Source: Acidobacteriota bacterium | GTDB taxonomy: Bacteria > Acidobacteriota > Thermoanaerobaculia > UBA5066 | Assembly: GCA_029781975.1 (NCBI GenBank) | Contig: JAKOVQ010000053.1 | Coordinates: 186,001 to 250,000, forward strand | Length of the DNA: 64,000 nt | Direction: 5' to 3' | Shown: piece by piece, positions 48,988-56,929 of the stretch | Numbering within the stretch: position 1 is the first letter of the stretch | Layout: every line of letters starts with the position of its first letter | Position numbers and translations under genes: made by a program | Notes under the pieces: model-generated | Database searches by the model: none | The model's input: only the letters and a program-made list of their open reading frames with translations | What the model was told of the DNA's origin: nothing

Positions 48988-49991
48988 CCTTGGAGAAGGT
49001 GGCCGTCGTCGGGACCGGAGCGTGGGGGACGGCGCTCGCCATGCACGCCGCCGGGAAGGGGCTCTCCGTGTCGCTGCTCGGGAGGCGCCCCGACGTCGTC
49101 TCGCGCATCGCCGGCCGTCGGGACCATCCCGCCCTCTCCGGGGCTCCGCCGCTGCCGGAGCGGGTCGAGGTGACGCTCGACCCGTCGCAGGCGTTCGACG
49201 AAGCCGCGGCCGTCCTCTGGTCGGTCTCGGTCCAGGCGACGGCGGCGGAGCTCGCCCGCCTCGCTCCCGCCCTGCCCAGGTCCGTGCCGCTCGTCTCCAC
49301 CTCGAAGGGGATCGAGATCGGCACCCATCGCCGGACGACGGAGATGATGCGCGAGGCCGCGGGGCCCGACGTCCTCCTCGCCGTCCTCTCCGGGCCGACC
49401 TTCGCAGCCGAGGTGGCGCGGGGCCTCCCCGCGGCGGCCGTGGTGGCGTCGGTCGACCAGGAGTGCTCGGCCTCCCTGCAGGCCCTCCTCTCGTCCCCGA
49501 CCCTCCGGCTCTACCGCTCCTCCGACGTGGTCGGGGTCGAGCTGGCGGGGGCGGCGAAGAACGTGGTGGCGATCGCGGCCGGGATCGTCGACGGCCTGCG
49601 TCTGGGGCACAACACGCGCGCGGCGCTCCTGACGCGGGCGCTCGCGGAGATCCGGAGGCTGGGGGCCCGGCTCGGCGGCGCCCCGGAGACCTTCGCGGGG
49701 CTGGCGGGGATGGGCGACCTCGTCCTGACCGCGACCGGGGACCTGTCGCGAAACCGGAGGGTGGGCCTCGCGCTCGCGTCCGGGATGGACCCGGCCGCGG
49801 CGGTCGCCTCGCTCGGGGGCGAGGTGGCCGAAGGGGTCGACACGGCCGAGTCCCTCGTCGAGCTCGCCCGGAGCGTCGGCGTCGAGATGCCGATCGCCGA
49901 GGCGGTCACCGAGATCCTGGCCGGGAGGCTCCCGCCCCGCGAGGCCGTCTTCCGCCTGATGACCCGCGAGCTGCAGGAAGAGCGCCGCTAG
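48984..49991 (+). CDS. gpsA: Glycerol-3-phosphate dehydrogenase [NAD(P)+]
   Basis: A 335-residue enzyme that reduces dihydroxyacetone phosphate for phospholipid synthesis. Motifs: VVGTGAWGTALAMHAAGKG (cofactor), STSKGIE, LSGPTFAAEVARGLP, and the catalytic lysine region GAAKNVVAIAAGIVDGL with GHNTRAALLTR. The GTG overlaps the cinA stop; a TTG two codons later is possible. Confidence 0.94.
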   Translation: MTLEKVAVVGTGAWGTALAMHAAGKGLSVSLLGRRPDVVSRIAGRRDHPALSGAPPLPERVEVTLDPSQAFDEAAAVLWSVSVQATAAELARLAPALPRSVPLVSTSKGIEIGTHRRTTEMMREAAGPDVLLAVLSGPTFAAEVARGLPAAAVVASVDQECSASLQALLSSPTLRLYRSSDVVGVELAGAAKNVVAIAAGIVDGLRLGHNTRAALLTRALAEIRRLGARLGGAPETFAGLAGMGDLVLTATGDLSRNRRVGLALASGMDPAAAVASLGGEVAEGVDTAESLVELARSVGVEMPIAEAVTEILAGRLPPREAVFRLMTRELQEERR

Positions 49992-50019
49992 GGCCGGTCC
50001 GCCGGCCTCGCGCGGCCGG

Positions 50020-50049
50020 TTGGGCGTCCCGGCGGGAGTCGGGCACAAT
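50020..50049 (+). promoter_or_regulatory. Promoter of the amidotransferase-like gene
   Basis: TTGGGC (50020-50025), 18-nt spacer, CACAAT (50044-50049), 11 nt before the ATG at 50061. Both hexamers are partial matches, with correct spacing. Confidence 0.4.
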
Positions 50050-50060
50050 CGGGCCGGCGC

Positions 50061-51095
50061 ATGGACCTCCCCGGCTCGCCCCGTCCCCCCCTCTTCCCGT
50101 CCGACGACCTCGGCGTCTCGTACGCGCGGGTCGAGAGGGCGGGCGACGAGCCCGAGCCCCTGCGCCACGGCGTCGAGGTCGCGGTCCTCGACATGCACCA
50201 CCGCTTCCCGAACCTGGGGCACGCCTCCATCGTCGACACGCTCCAGAGGATCGCCCGCTCGGAGCGGGAGCGGCTGGGCCCCTCGGCGCCGCCGCTTCGG
50301 GTGACGAGCTACGACGTCCGCGCGGGCCTGGCCCTCCCCGACGCCTCCCGGCCGGAGCGGTTCGCCCTCGTCGTCGGGACCGGCGGGCCGGGCGCGCTCG
50401 ACCCCCGGGACAACGACGGCGCCTCTCCACTCTCGCAGGGCGTCCGGGAGGACCCGCGGTGGGAGGCGCCCCTCTTCCGGCTCTTCGACGCCGTCCTGGC
50501 CGAGCCGCGCGTCTCGCTCCTCGGGATCTGCCACAGCTTCGGCCTCCTGATGCGCTGGTCGGGCGCCGCCCGCCCCGAGGCGCGGCCGCCGGAGAAGGGG
50601 GGGAAGAGCGCCGGGGTCGTGTCGAACGTCCTGACCGACGAGGCGCGGTCCCATCCGTGGTTCTCCGGGCTCCTCCTGGCGAGCTACGGCTCGAGGATCC
50701 AGGTCCTCGACAGCCGGCTCTTCGACCTCCTCCCGACCGGGAGCAACGGCGTCACGGTCCTCGCCCACGAGGCGCTGGCGGGGACGGCGGCGGCCGGCGA
50801 CGCCATCACGATGGTCGAGCTCGACCGGCACCTCGACGGGAGGACGCCGAGGGTCTGGGGGGTGAACCACCACCCCGAGATCGGCGACCGCGGGCAGCAG
50901 CGGGACCGGCTCGTCCGGCTCCGGGAGTCGGGCGAGGTCTCGGCGGAGTGGTTCGAGGAGCGGCGCCGGGCGCTCGACTCCTGGGAGGCGTCGGAGCAGG
51001 CCGAGCGGCGTCTGCAGATCACCGCCTCGTTCACCTTCCAGCAGCCGGTCCGGAGGATCCTCGCGCGCGCCCTCGCCGAGCGCCTCGCCGCCTGA
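50061..51095 (+). CDS. Stand-alone class I glutamine amidotransferase-like protein
   Basis: A 344-residue protein with the class I amidotransferase fold. The nucleophile elbow is LLGICHSFGLLMRW, and VNHHPEIG gives the His-x-Glu part of the triad. An N-terminal VAVLDMHHRFPNLGHASI and VVGTGGPGALDPRDND replace the usual first strand and oxyanion loop. There is no synthase domain and no adjacent acceptor enzyme. The 70 C-terminal residues are helical (EEQ... RRLQITASFTFQQPVRRI). It may be an amidase or hydrolase with its own substrate. I do not know the function. Confidence 0.65.
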   Translation: MDLPGSPRPPLFPSDDLGVSYARVERAGDEPEPLRHGVEVAVLDMHHRFPNLGHASIVDTLQRIARSERERLGPSAPPLRVTSYDVRAGLALPDASRPERFALVVGTGGPGALDPRDNDGASPLSQGVREDPRWEAPLFRLFDAVLAEPRVSLLGICHSFGLLMRWSGAARPEARPPEKGGKSAGVVSNVLTDEARSHPWFSGLLLASYGSRIQVLDSRLFDLLPTGSNGVTVLAHEALAGTAAAGDAITMVELDRHLDGRTPRVWGVNHHPEIGDRGQQRDRLVRLRESGEVSAEWFEERRRALDSWEASEQAERRLQITASFTFQQPVRRILARALAERLAA

Positions 51096-51144
51096 CCGTC
51101 CCAGCTCCCCGTCGGTTGCGACCTCGTCTCCGGCCCGGTATCAC

Positions 51145-51249
51145 GGGGGACCGGCGCTCGAGAACCCCCGGGGAATCTTCCGTGCGGGGGTTCCGGGGGG
51201 ATCGAGAAACCCCCGGGAACACTGCTACCGGGATCGAGAAACCCCCGGG
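51145..51249. repeat. Hairpin repeat, locus B (two good units, one degenerate)
   Basis: The core ATCGAGAAACCCCC occurs at 51201-51214 and 51233-51246, a 32-bp period. The first core sits in CCGGGGG, loop GATCGAGAAA, CCCCCGG (51193-51216). A third, degenerate unit (GGGGG at 51145, CTCGAGAACCCCC ending 51169) lies to the left. The block starts 4 nt beyond the stop of the His-rich gene. It is the same family as the repeats at 18.0 kb. Confidence 0.8.
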
Positions 51250-51253
51250 AAAG

Positions 51254-51571
51254 CTAGCAGGCCCCGTGCAGGTCGCAGTGGTCTCCGTGTGGGTGGTGGA
51301 GCGCCCCGTTCACCTCGAAGTCGACGTGGTCGCCGTGCGGGACGGGCGGATGGCCGTGCGTGCCGTCGTGCCCGCCGGGGCACTCGATGGGAGCGCAGGT
51401 GGCCGGGCGCCTGTGGTCGACGCCGAGGGTGTGCTCGTCCGCGTGGCCGCCGTGGGGTGAATGGAGGTGGCCGTCATGGAGATAATCCGCGTGATCGCCA
51501 TGCCGGACCTCGCGGTGACCGCAGCCTGGGCCGTGCTGGTGCTCGTGACCCTCGTGCTCGCGACACGTCAT
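51254..51571 (-). CDS. Histidine-rich metal-binding protein
   Basis: A 105-residue protein with roughly a quarter histidines, in units such as HRHGD-like VRHGDHADYLHDGHLHSPHG, GHDGTHGHPPVPHGDHVDF and HHPHGDHCDLHGAC. It has several cysteines and ends in AC. No signal peptide is visible, so it probably buffers or delivers zinc (or nickel) in the cytoplasm. Similar short HGDHxD proteins are known beside zinc uptake genes in other bacteria. It is divergent from znuA. The ATG at 51571 begins MTCREHEGHEHQHGPGCGH. Confidence 0.72.
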   Translation of the reverse strand: MTCREHEGHEHQHGPGCGHREVRHGDHADYLHDGHLHSPHGGHADEHTLGVDHRRPATCAPIECPGGHDGTHGHPPVPHGDHVDFEVNGALHHPHGDHCDLHGAC

Positions 51572-52588
51572 CAGGCCGGACCTCCCTGCGCCGAGGATGC
51601 GATCGGCGCCCGCCGCCGTCAAGGCGCCGGAAGGGGGGAGGTCCGCCCGACCGCGCCGGGAGCGCTCGGTCTCGCGCTCCTCGTCGCGCTGCTCGGCGGG
51701 GGTGCCTCCGTGGGCTGCGCCCCGCCGGCGCGGGAGACGGGGCGCCCGGTCGCCGCCGCCACCATCGCGCCGCTCGCCGACCTGGCGGCCCGGGTGGCGG
51801 GGCCCGGGTGGGAGGTCCGGACGGTCATGCCCCCCGGCGTCTCCGAGCACGTCTTCGAGCCGGACCCGCGGGAGGTCCGCGCGGTCGCCCCGGCGCGGCT
51901 GGTGGTGGTGGCCGGGGGCGGGCTCGACGACTGGGTGAGGAAGCTCCTCCAGGCCTGCGCCCCCGGAGTGCCCGTCTTCGACGCCGGGGCGGCGGTCGGA
52001 ATCCACGCGCCGAAGGGGGGCGCGGGGGGGCACGGGCACGGCGCCTCTCACGGCGGCGGCGGGGAGCTGGACGAGGAGCCCCACTGGTGGCTCTCGGCGG
52101 CGCTCGCGGCCCGGTCGCTCGCCCCGATGGCCGAGGCCTTCGCGCGGGTCGACCCGGCAGGGGCAGCGGGCTACCGCGAGCGCGCCGCGCGCGAGACGGA
52201 GGAGCTCCTCGCCCTGGACCGGCAGATCGCCGCCGAGCTCGCGCCGTTCCGCGGCCGCCGGTTCGTCTCCGCGCACCTCGCGTGGAGCCAGTTCGCGGCG
52301 CGCTACGGGCTGGTCCCGGTCGGCGCGGTCGAGCCGGTGCCGGGGCGGGAGCCGTCGCCCCGCGACCTCAAGGAGCTGATCGACGCGGCCCGGCACGGCG
52401 GGTCGGGGGCCCTCTTCACCGAGCCCCAGTTCCCGCCCGGGGCGGCGCGCGTCATCGCCCGCGAGGCGGGGATCCGCCTCACCACCGTCGACCCGATCGG
52501 CGGGGTCCCGGGCCGCGAGACGTATCCTGAGCTGATGCGCTTCAACGCCGACGCGTTCGCCCGGGGGCTCTCGGGGGAGGGCCCGTGA
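51554..52588 (+). CDS. znuA: Zinc ABC transporter substrate-binding lipoprotein (start uncertain)
   Basis: A ZnuA/TroA-like protein. A hydrophobic segment GALGLALLVALLGGGASVGC ends in a lipid-type cysteine at 51716. The mature part has IAPLADLAARVAGPGWEV, MPPGVSEHVFEPDPRE (first His ligand), a His-rich acidic loop with GGHGHGASHGG, EPHWWLS (second ligand), SAHLAWSQFAARYGL (third) and a C-terminal TVDPIGG. No ATG lies in frame after the divergent His-rich gene begins; the GTG at 51554 used here overlaps that gene by 18 nt. An out-of-frame ATG at 51597 would join after a one-base slip in the GGGGGG run at 51633. It precedes znuC and znuB. Confidence 0.75.
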   Translation: MLATRHQAGPPCAEDAIGARRRQGAGRGEVRPTAPGALGLALLVALLGGGASVGCAPPARETGRPVAAATIAPLADLAARVAGPGWEVRTVMPPGVSEHVFEPDPREVRAVAPARLVVVAGGGLDDWVRKLLQACAPGVPVFDAGAAVGIHAPKGGAGGHGHGASHGGGGELDEEPHWWLSAALAARSLAPMAEAFARVDPAGAAGYRERAARETEELLALDRQIAAELAPFRGRRFVSAHLAWSQFAARYGLVPVGAVEPVPGREPSPRDLKELIDAARHGGSGALFTEPQFPPGAARVIAREAGIRLTTVDPIGGVPGRETYPELMRFNADAFARGLSGEGP

Positions 52589-53244
52589 GCCTGGGAGTCC
52601 GCTTCCAGGGGATCGGCGTCCGCCTCGGCGGGCGGCCCGTCCTGACCGACGTCAGCTTCTCGATCAGGCCCGGGGAGCGGACGGCCCTCGTCGGCCCCAA
52701 CGGCGGGGGGAAGACGACCCTCGCGCGGGTCCTCCTCGGCCTCCTCCTTCCCGACGCGGGGGCGGTGACGTTCGTGGACGCCGCGGGCCTTTCGGTCCCA
52801 CGCCCGCGCATCGGCTACCTCCCGCAGCGGAGCACCCTCTCGCCCCAGGCGCCAGTGACGGGGCTCGACCTCGTGGCCCTCTCCCTCGCGCCCCGTCCCG
52901 GCTTCCGGAGGCGGAAGGGGGCCGAGGACGAGGCACGGGGGGCCCTCGCCCGCGCGGGGCTCCCGGAGGACTCGATGCAGAAGCCCGTCGGCCGCCTGTC
53001 GGGCGGACAGCGCCAGCGCGTCCTCCTGGCGCGCGCGCTGGCGGGGAACCCGGCCCTCCTCCTCTTCGACGAGCCCGACACGGCCCTCGACGCGGAGGGG
53101 ATGATGACGCTCCGCCGGATCATCGCCGAGGAGGTGGCGGCCGGGCGGGCCGTCATCTACGTCACCCACGACAGCGACGCGATGGGCGGGGCGGACGCGA
53201 TCTACCGCGTGGACGGGAAGGCCACCGAGGTGGCGGTCTCGTGA
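52585..53244 (+). CDS. znuC: Zinc ABC transporter ATPase
   Basis: A 219-residue ABC ATPase. Walker A LVGPNGGGKTTLARVLLG, Q-loop IGYLPQRSTL, signature RLSGGQRQRVLLARALAG, Walker B LLLFDEPDTALD and H-loop VTHDSD. It drives zinc import through the ZnuB permease encoded directly after. GTG overlaps the znuA stop. Confidence 0.9.
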   Translation: MSLGVRFQGIGVRLGGRPVLTDVSFSIRPGERTALVGPNGGGKTTLARVLLGLLLPDAGAVTFVDAAGLSVPRPRIGYLPQRSTLSPQAPVTGLDLVALSLAPRPGFRRRKGAEDEARGALARAGLPEDSMQKPVGRLSGGQRQRVLLARALAGNPALLLFDEPDTALDAEGMMTLRRIIAEEVAAGRAVIYVTHDSDAMGGADAIYRVDGKATEVAVS

Positions 53245-54047
53245 TCGAGTTCCTCGGCTACCCGTTCTTCCAGCGGGCCCTCCTGTCGGGCGTCGTCGTC
53301 GCCCTCGTCTGCGGCTCGCTCTCGTTCTTCGTCGTCCTCCGGCGCCTGGCGTTCGTCGGGTCGGGCGTGGCCCACGCCGCGTTCGGCGGCGTGGCGCTGG
53401 CGACGCTGATCGGCGCCCCTCCCGGGATGGGAGCCCTCGCGGCCGCCGTGACGGTGGCGTTCGCGACGGCGAAGGCGTCGGACGAGGGGGCGCTCTCGGA
53501 GGACACGGCCGTCGGGGTCTTCACCGTGGCCGCGATGGCGGTCGGCGTCGTGGCGCTCAGCTTCGTCCAGACGTCCGTCGACCTCTTCGGGCTGATGTTC
53601 GGCAACATCCTCACCGTCGACCCGATCGACCTCCTCGAGCTCACGGGGGTGGGCGCGGCGGTCCTCGTCGCGACCGCGGCCTTCTTCCGGCCGCTCCTCC
53701 TCGCGTCGGTCGACGAGGACGGGGCGGCGACGTCCGGCGTCGACGTCGCGCGGATGCGGATGCTCGTCCTCCTCCTCCTCGCCGTCACCGTCGTCGTCGC
53801 CCTGAAGGTGGTCGGGATCCTCCTCGTCTCGGCCCTCCTCGTCCTCCCCGGCGCGACCTCCCGCGCCCTTTTCGACCGCTGGCCGGGTCTCCTCGTCGGG
53901 TCGGTGGTGGCCGCGCTGGTGATGGTCCTGGGGGGGCTCCTCCTCTCGGTCGCCCTCGACGTCCCGTCGGGCGCGGCGATCATCCTGACGGGGACCCTCC
54001 TCTTCGTCGCGGCGATCGGCTGGCGGCGGAAGGCCGAGCGGCGCTGA
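53241..54047 (+). CDS. znuB: Zinc ABC transporter permease
   Basis: A 268-residue permease of the ABC-3 (zinc/manganese) family with seven to nine hydrophobic segments. Typical are FFVVLRRLAFVGSGVAHAAFGG, the LMFGNIL motif and VVALKVVGILLVSALLVLPG. GTG overlaps the znuC stop. Confidence 0.92.
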   Translation: MIEFLGYPFFQRALLSGVVVALVCGSLSFFVVLRRLAFVGSGVAHAAFGGVALATLIGAPPGMGALAAAVTVAFATAKASDEGALSEDTAVGVFTVAAMAVGVVALSFVQTSVDLFGLMFGNILTVDPIDLLELTGVGAAVLVATAAFFRPLLLASVDEDGAATSGVDVARMRMLVLLLLAVTVVVALKVVGILLVSALLVLPGATSRALFDRWPGLLVGSVVAALVMVLGGLLLSVALDVPSGAAIILTGTLLFVAAIGWRRKAERR

Positions 54048-54054
54048 GCGCGCC

Positions 54055-54060
54055 TATACT
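54055..54060 (+). promoter_or_regulatory. -10-like TATACT upstream of the LolD-like gene
   Basis: TATACT ends 9 nt before the GTG; the mRNA would be leaderless. It separates this set from the zinc operon. Confidence 0.4.
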
Positions 54061-54069
54061 CCGCCGGCC

Positions 54070-54810
54070 GTGCTCGTTCGCGTCGCGGGGCTCTCCCGCA
54101 TCTACACGTCCGGGGAGGAGCGCGTCGTGGGGATCGAGGGGGCGACCTTCGACGTCGCGGCGGGGGAGCTCGCGGTCCTCGAGGGGCCCTCGGGGAGCGG
54201 CAAGACGACGCTCCTCAACCTCCTCGGCCTCCTCGACACGCCCGACGCCGGGACGCTGGTCCTCGACGGCGTCGACACGGCGGGCCTCGACGACCGCGGC
54301 CGCGCCCGGTTCCGCCGCGAGCGGCTCGGCTTCGTCTTCCAGGCCCACCAGCTCGTGCCGGTCCTCTCGGCCGAGGAGAACGTCGCCCTCGCCCTCTGGA
54401 TCCGCGGCCTCCCGGAGGCCGAGTGCCGCGCGCGCGCCCGCGAGGCCCTCGCGGCCGTCGGCCTCGCCGACCAGGCGGGACGGAGGCCGGACGCGCTCTC
54501 GGGAGGCCAGAGGCAGCGCGTCGCGGTGGCGCGCGCCATCGTGGGCCGGCCGGCGCTGGTCCTGGCGGACGAGCCGACGGCCTCGCTCGACTCGGAGACC
54601 GGCCGGCGGCTCCTCGACCTCTTCGAGGAGCTGCACACCCAGCGGGGGACCGCGTTCCTCTTCTCGAGCCACGACCCGGCGATCGTCGCCCGGGCCCACC
54701 GCCGGCTGAGGCTGCGCGACGGCCGCGTGGTCGAGGACGTCCGCCTCGGTCCCTCCACGGGCCCCGCGGCCCCGTCGCCCGGCGCCGCGCCGGGGGGAGC
54801 GGGCGCGTGA
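54070..54810 (+). CDS. LolD/MacB-type ABC ATPase
   Basis: A 246-residue ATPase of the group that powers lipoprotein release or efflux. Walker A LEGPSGSGKTTLLNLLGLLD, the family motif GFVFQAHQLVPVLSAEENV, signature ALSGGQRQRVAVARAI and Walker B LVLADEPTASLDSETG. A Pro/Ala/Gly tail ends the protein. It overlaps the FtsX-like permease gene by GTGA. Confidence 0.9.
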   Translation: MLVRVAGLSRIYTSGEERVVGIEGATFDVAAGELAVLEGPSGSGKTTLLNLLGLLDTPDAGTLVLDGVDTAGLDDRGRARFRRERLGFVFQAHQLVPVLSAEENVALALWIRGLPEAECRARAREALAAVGLADQAGRRPDALSGGQRQRVAVARAIVGRPALVLADEPTASLDSETGRRLLDLFEELHTQRGTAFLFSSHDPAIVARAHRRLRLRDGRVVEDVRLGPSTGPAAPSPGAAPGGAGA

Positions 54811-56039
54811 GCCTCCGCTGGTGGCGTCTCGCCGCGCGCAACCTCCTCCGGCACCGGAGGCGGACGGCGCTGACCGGGTCGATCGTCGTGGTCGGCTTCG
54901 TCGCGACGACGATGACGGCGGGGTTCGTGGCGCAGACGTTCCGGAGCCTCGCGGAGGTGACCATCCGCGGGCTGGGCGGACAGCTCCGGATCGTCAACCC
55001 CGACGCCCTCGGGAAGACGGACGAGGAGGCGATGGGGCTCCTCCTCGACGACTGGGAGGGTCTCGCGCGGATCGCCCGCGAGGACCCGAACGTCGTCCAG
55101 GCGATGCCGCGGCTCACCTTCTTCGGCCTCGCCGTGAAGGGGGAGAAGAGCGCCGCCTACCTCGGGACGGGGACGGTCCCCGCCCTCGAGAAGCGGGCCT
55201 CGCTGACGGCCGACTCCGTGGCCTCGGGGAGCTTCTTCGCGGACCCCCGGGCGGACGACGTCATGCTGGGCGGGGGGCTCGCGCGGGCCATCGGCGCCGG
55301 GCCCGGGGACCTCGTGACCGTGATGACGACGACGCCGGACGGGGGCCTCAACGCCGTCGACGCGAACGTGACCGCGGTCCTGCGGTACCCGATCAAGGAG
55401 GTGGACGACCGCCTCCTCTTCCTGACGTACGAGTCGGCGGCGCGCCTCCTGAAGGCCGAGGGGAAGGCGTCGGCGGTCGTCGTCCTCCTCCGCGACGGCG
55501 CGGACCTCGAGACGGCGGCCTCCGGCCTCCGCGAGAGGCTCGCGCGCGCCGGGCGCCGGGCCTCGGTGAAGACGTGGCTCGACAGCGCCGCTTTCTACAA
55601 GCAGGTGCAGCTCCTCTACGCGGCGATCTTCCTCTTCACCGGCCTCGTCCTGGCGACCGTCGTCGTCCTGGCGGCCGCGAACACCATGACCATGGCGGTC
55701 TTCGAGCGGACGCGGGAGATCGGGACGCTGCTCGCGATCGGGACCGACCGCCGGGACGTCCGTCGTCTCTTCCTCGCCGAGGGGGCCATCCTCGGCGTCG
55801 GCGGCTCGCTCCTGGGCGGCGCCGCCTCCCTCCTCCTGCGCGCCGCGCTGAACGCGGCGCGCCTGCCGCTCCCGCCCCCCCCGGGGGGGACGGTGGGCGG
55901 CGTCCTCCACGTCGACCTGATCCCCCTGGCGTACCTGATCGGCTTCGCGCTGATGACGGCCACGCTCCTCGCCGCCTCGTGGTGGCCCGCGCGCCGCGCG
56001 GCGCGCCTCGACCCCGTGAAGGCCCTCGCGCATGTGTGA
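54807..56039 (+). CDS. FtsX/LolE-type ABC permease
   Basis: A 410-residue permease with one N-terminal helix (after RNLLRHRRRTALTGS), a periplasmic MacB-like core domain (about 45-265) and three C-terminal helices with the FtsX signature FERTREIGTLLAIGTDRRDVRRLFLAEG. It ends WWPARRAARLDPVKALAHV, the usual last motif. With the LolD-like ATPase it forms a mechanotransmission-type complex. The following gene overlaps it by 8 nt. Confidence 0.87.
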   Translation: MSLRWWRLAARNLLRHRRRTALTGSIVVVGFVATTMTAGFVAQTFRSLAEVTIRGLGGQLRIVNPDALGKTDEEAMGLLLDDWEGLARIAREDPNVVQAMPRLTFFGLAVKGEKSAAYLGTGTVPALEKRASLTADSVASGSFFADPRADDVMLGGGLARAIGAGPGDLVTVMTTTPDGGLNAVDANVTAVLRYPIKEVDDRLLFLTYESAARLLKAEGKASAVVVLLRDGADLETAASGLRERLARAGRRASVKTWLDSAAFYKQVQLLYAAIFLFTGLVLATVVVLAAANTMTMAVFERTREIGTLLAIGTDRRDVRRLFLAEGAILGVGGSLLGGAASLLLRAALNAARLPLPPPPGGTVGGVLHVDLIPLAYLIGFALMTATLLAASWWPARRAARLDPVKALAHV

Positions 56040-56874
56040 CCGGCGCCGCCACCCGGCGAGGCGCTCTTGCAGAGCGGCCGGGCCCGCCCTCGCCGCGGCC
56101 CTCGCCCTCCTCTTCGTCCCGCCGCTCGCGGCCGCTCCCCCGGCGTCCGGGGCGGAGGAAGCCCGCCCCTCGGACCCCCGGGCGCTCCTCCTCAGGGCCG
56201 ACCGCGTGAGGACGGCGTGGAGCGAGGCCCGCCTCGTCCTGAGGATCGTCACCACGCGGCCGGGCGCCCCGGAGCAGCGGGGCGACTTCGAGGTCCTGGT
56301 GAAGGGGCAGAAGGCGCGGATCTCGTTCCTCGACCCGGCCGACGCCGGCAAGGCGCTCTACGTCTCGGGAGAGGACGCCTGGCTCGTCCTCCCGACCGCT
56401 CGCAACCCGATCCGGATCCCGCGCGCCTACCGGCTGACCGGGGGGTTCAGCGTCGGGGACGTCGCCTTCACCCGCTTCGCCGAGGACTACGACGCCCTCT
56501 GGGAGCGGTCCGACGTCCTCGACGGGAGGGCGTGCGACGTCCTCCGGCTGATGGAGCGGCGGGACCGCCACCCCCCGTTCCCCGTCCTCCGCGTCTGGAT
56601 CGACCGGAAGGAGGGCCTCACCCGGAAGATCGTCTTCCTCCTGCCGTCGGGGAAGACGGCGCGCGAGGCGACGTTCGACGCCTACGCGACCCTGGGAGGG
56701 GCCCTCTCGGTGAAGAGGATGACCATCGTCGACACCCTCCGTCCCGGGACGACGACGGTCGAGTACCTCGAGGGCGAGCGGAAGAGCCTCCCCGACTCCC
56801 TCTTCGACCCGAAGGGGGCGAGGAAGGCGCCGGAGGCGGGCGAAGGGAAGGCCCCGCCGGCGCACGCACGCTGA
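56032..56874 (+). CDS. Outer-membrane lipoprotein-sorting (LolA-like) protein
   Basis: A 280-residue exported protein. Residues 1-41 include a basic N-terminus and a hydrophobic core ending near SGAEEA. The mature part has the LolA/LolB-like half-barrel pattern used by the outer-membrane lipoprotein-sorting family: DFEVLVKGQKARISFLDPA, GKALYVSGEDAWLVLP, DVAFTRFAEDY and RVWIDRKEGLTRKIVF. Linked to an FtsX-type ABC transporter it could accept lipoproteins or another lipid cargo for the outer membrane. Confidence 0.75.
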   Translation: MCDRRRHPARRSCRAAGPALAAALALLFVPPLAAAPPASGAEEARPSDPRALLLRADRVRTAWSEARLVLRIVTTRPGAPEQRGDFEVLVKGQKARISFLDPADAGKALYVSGEDAWLVLPTARNPIRIPRAYRLTGGFSVGDVAFTRFAEDYDALWERSDVLDGRACDVLRLMERRDRHPPFPVLRVWIDRKEGLTRKIVFLLPSGKTAREATFDAYATLGGALSVKRMTIVDTLRPGTTTVEYLEGERKSLPDSLFDPKGARKAPEAGEGKAPPAHAR

Positions 56875-56929
56875 CGCCCGGACGGAGCCGGCGTGCCGAC
56901 GGCCGCCGCGGCCGCGCGCGGCGCTCCGG

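Noticed and set aside
52020-52080. Repeat or foreign DNA in znuA
   Set aside because: The G-rich stretch encodes the His/Gly loop normal for zinc-binding ZnuA proteins.
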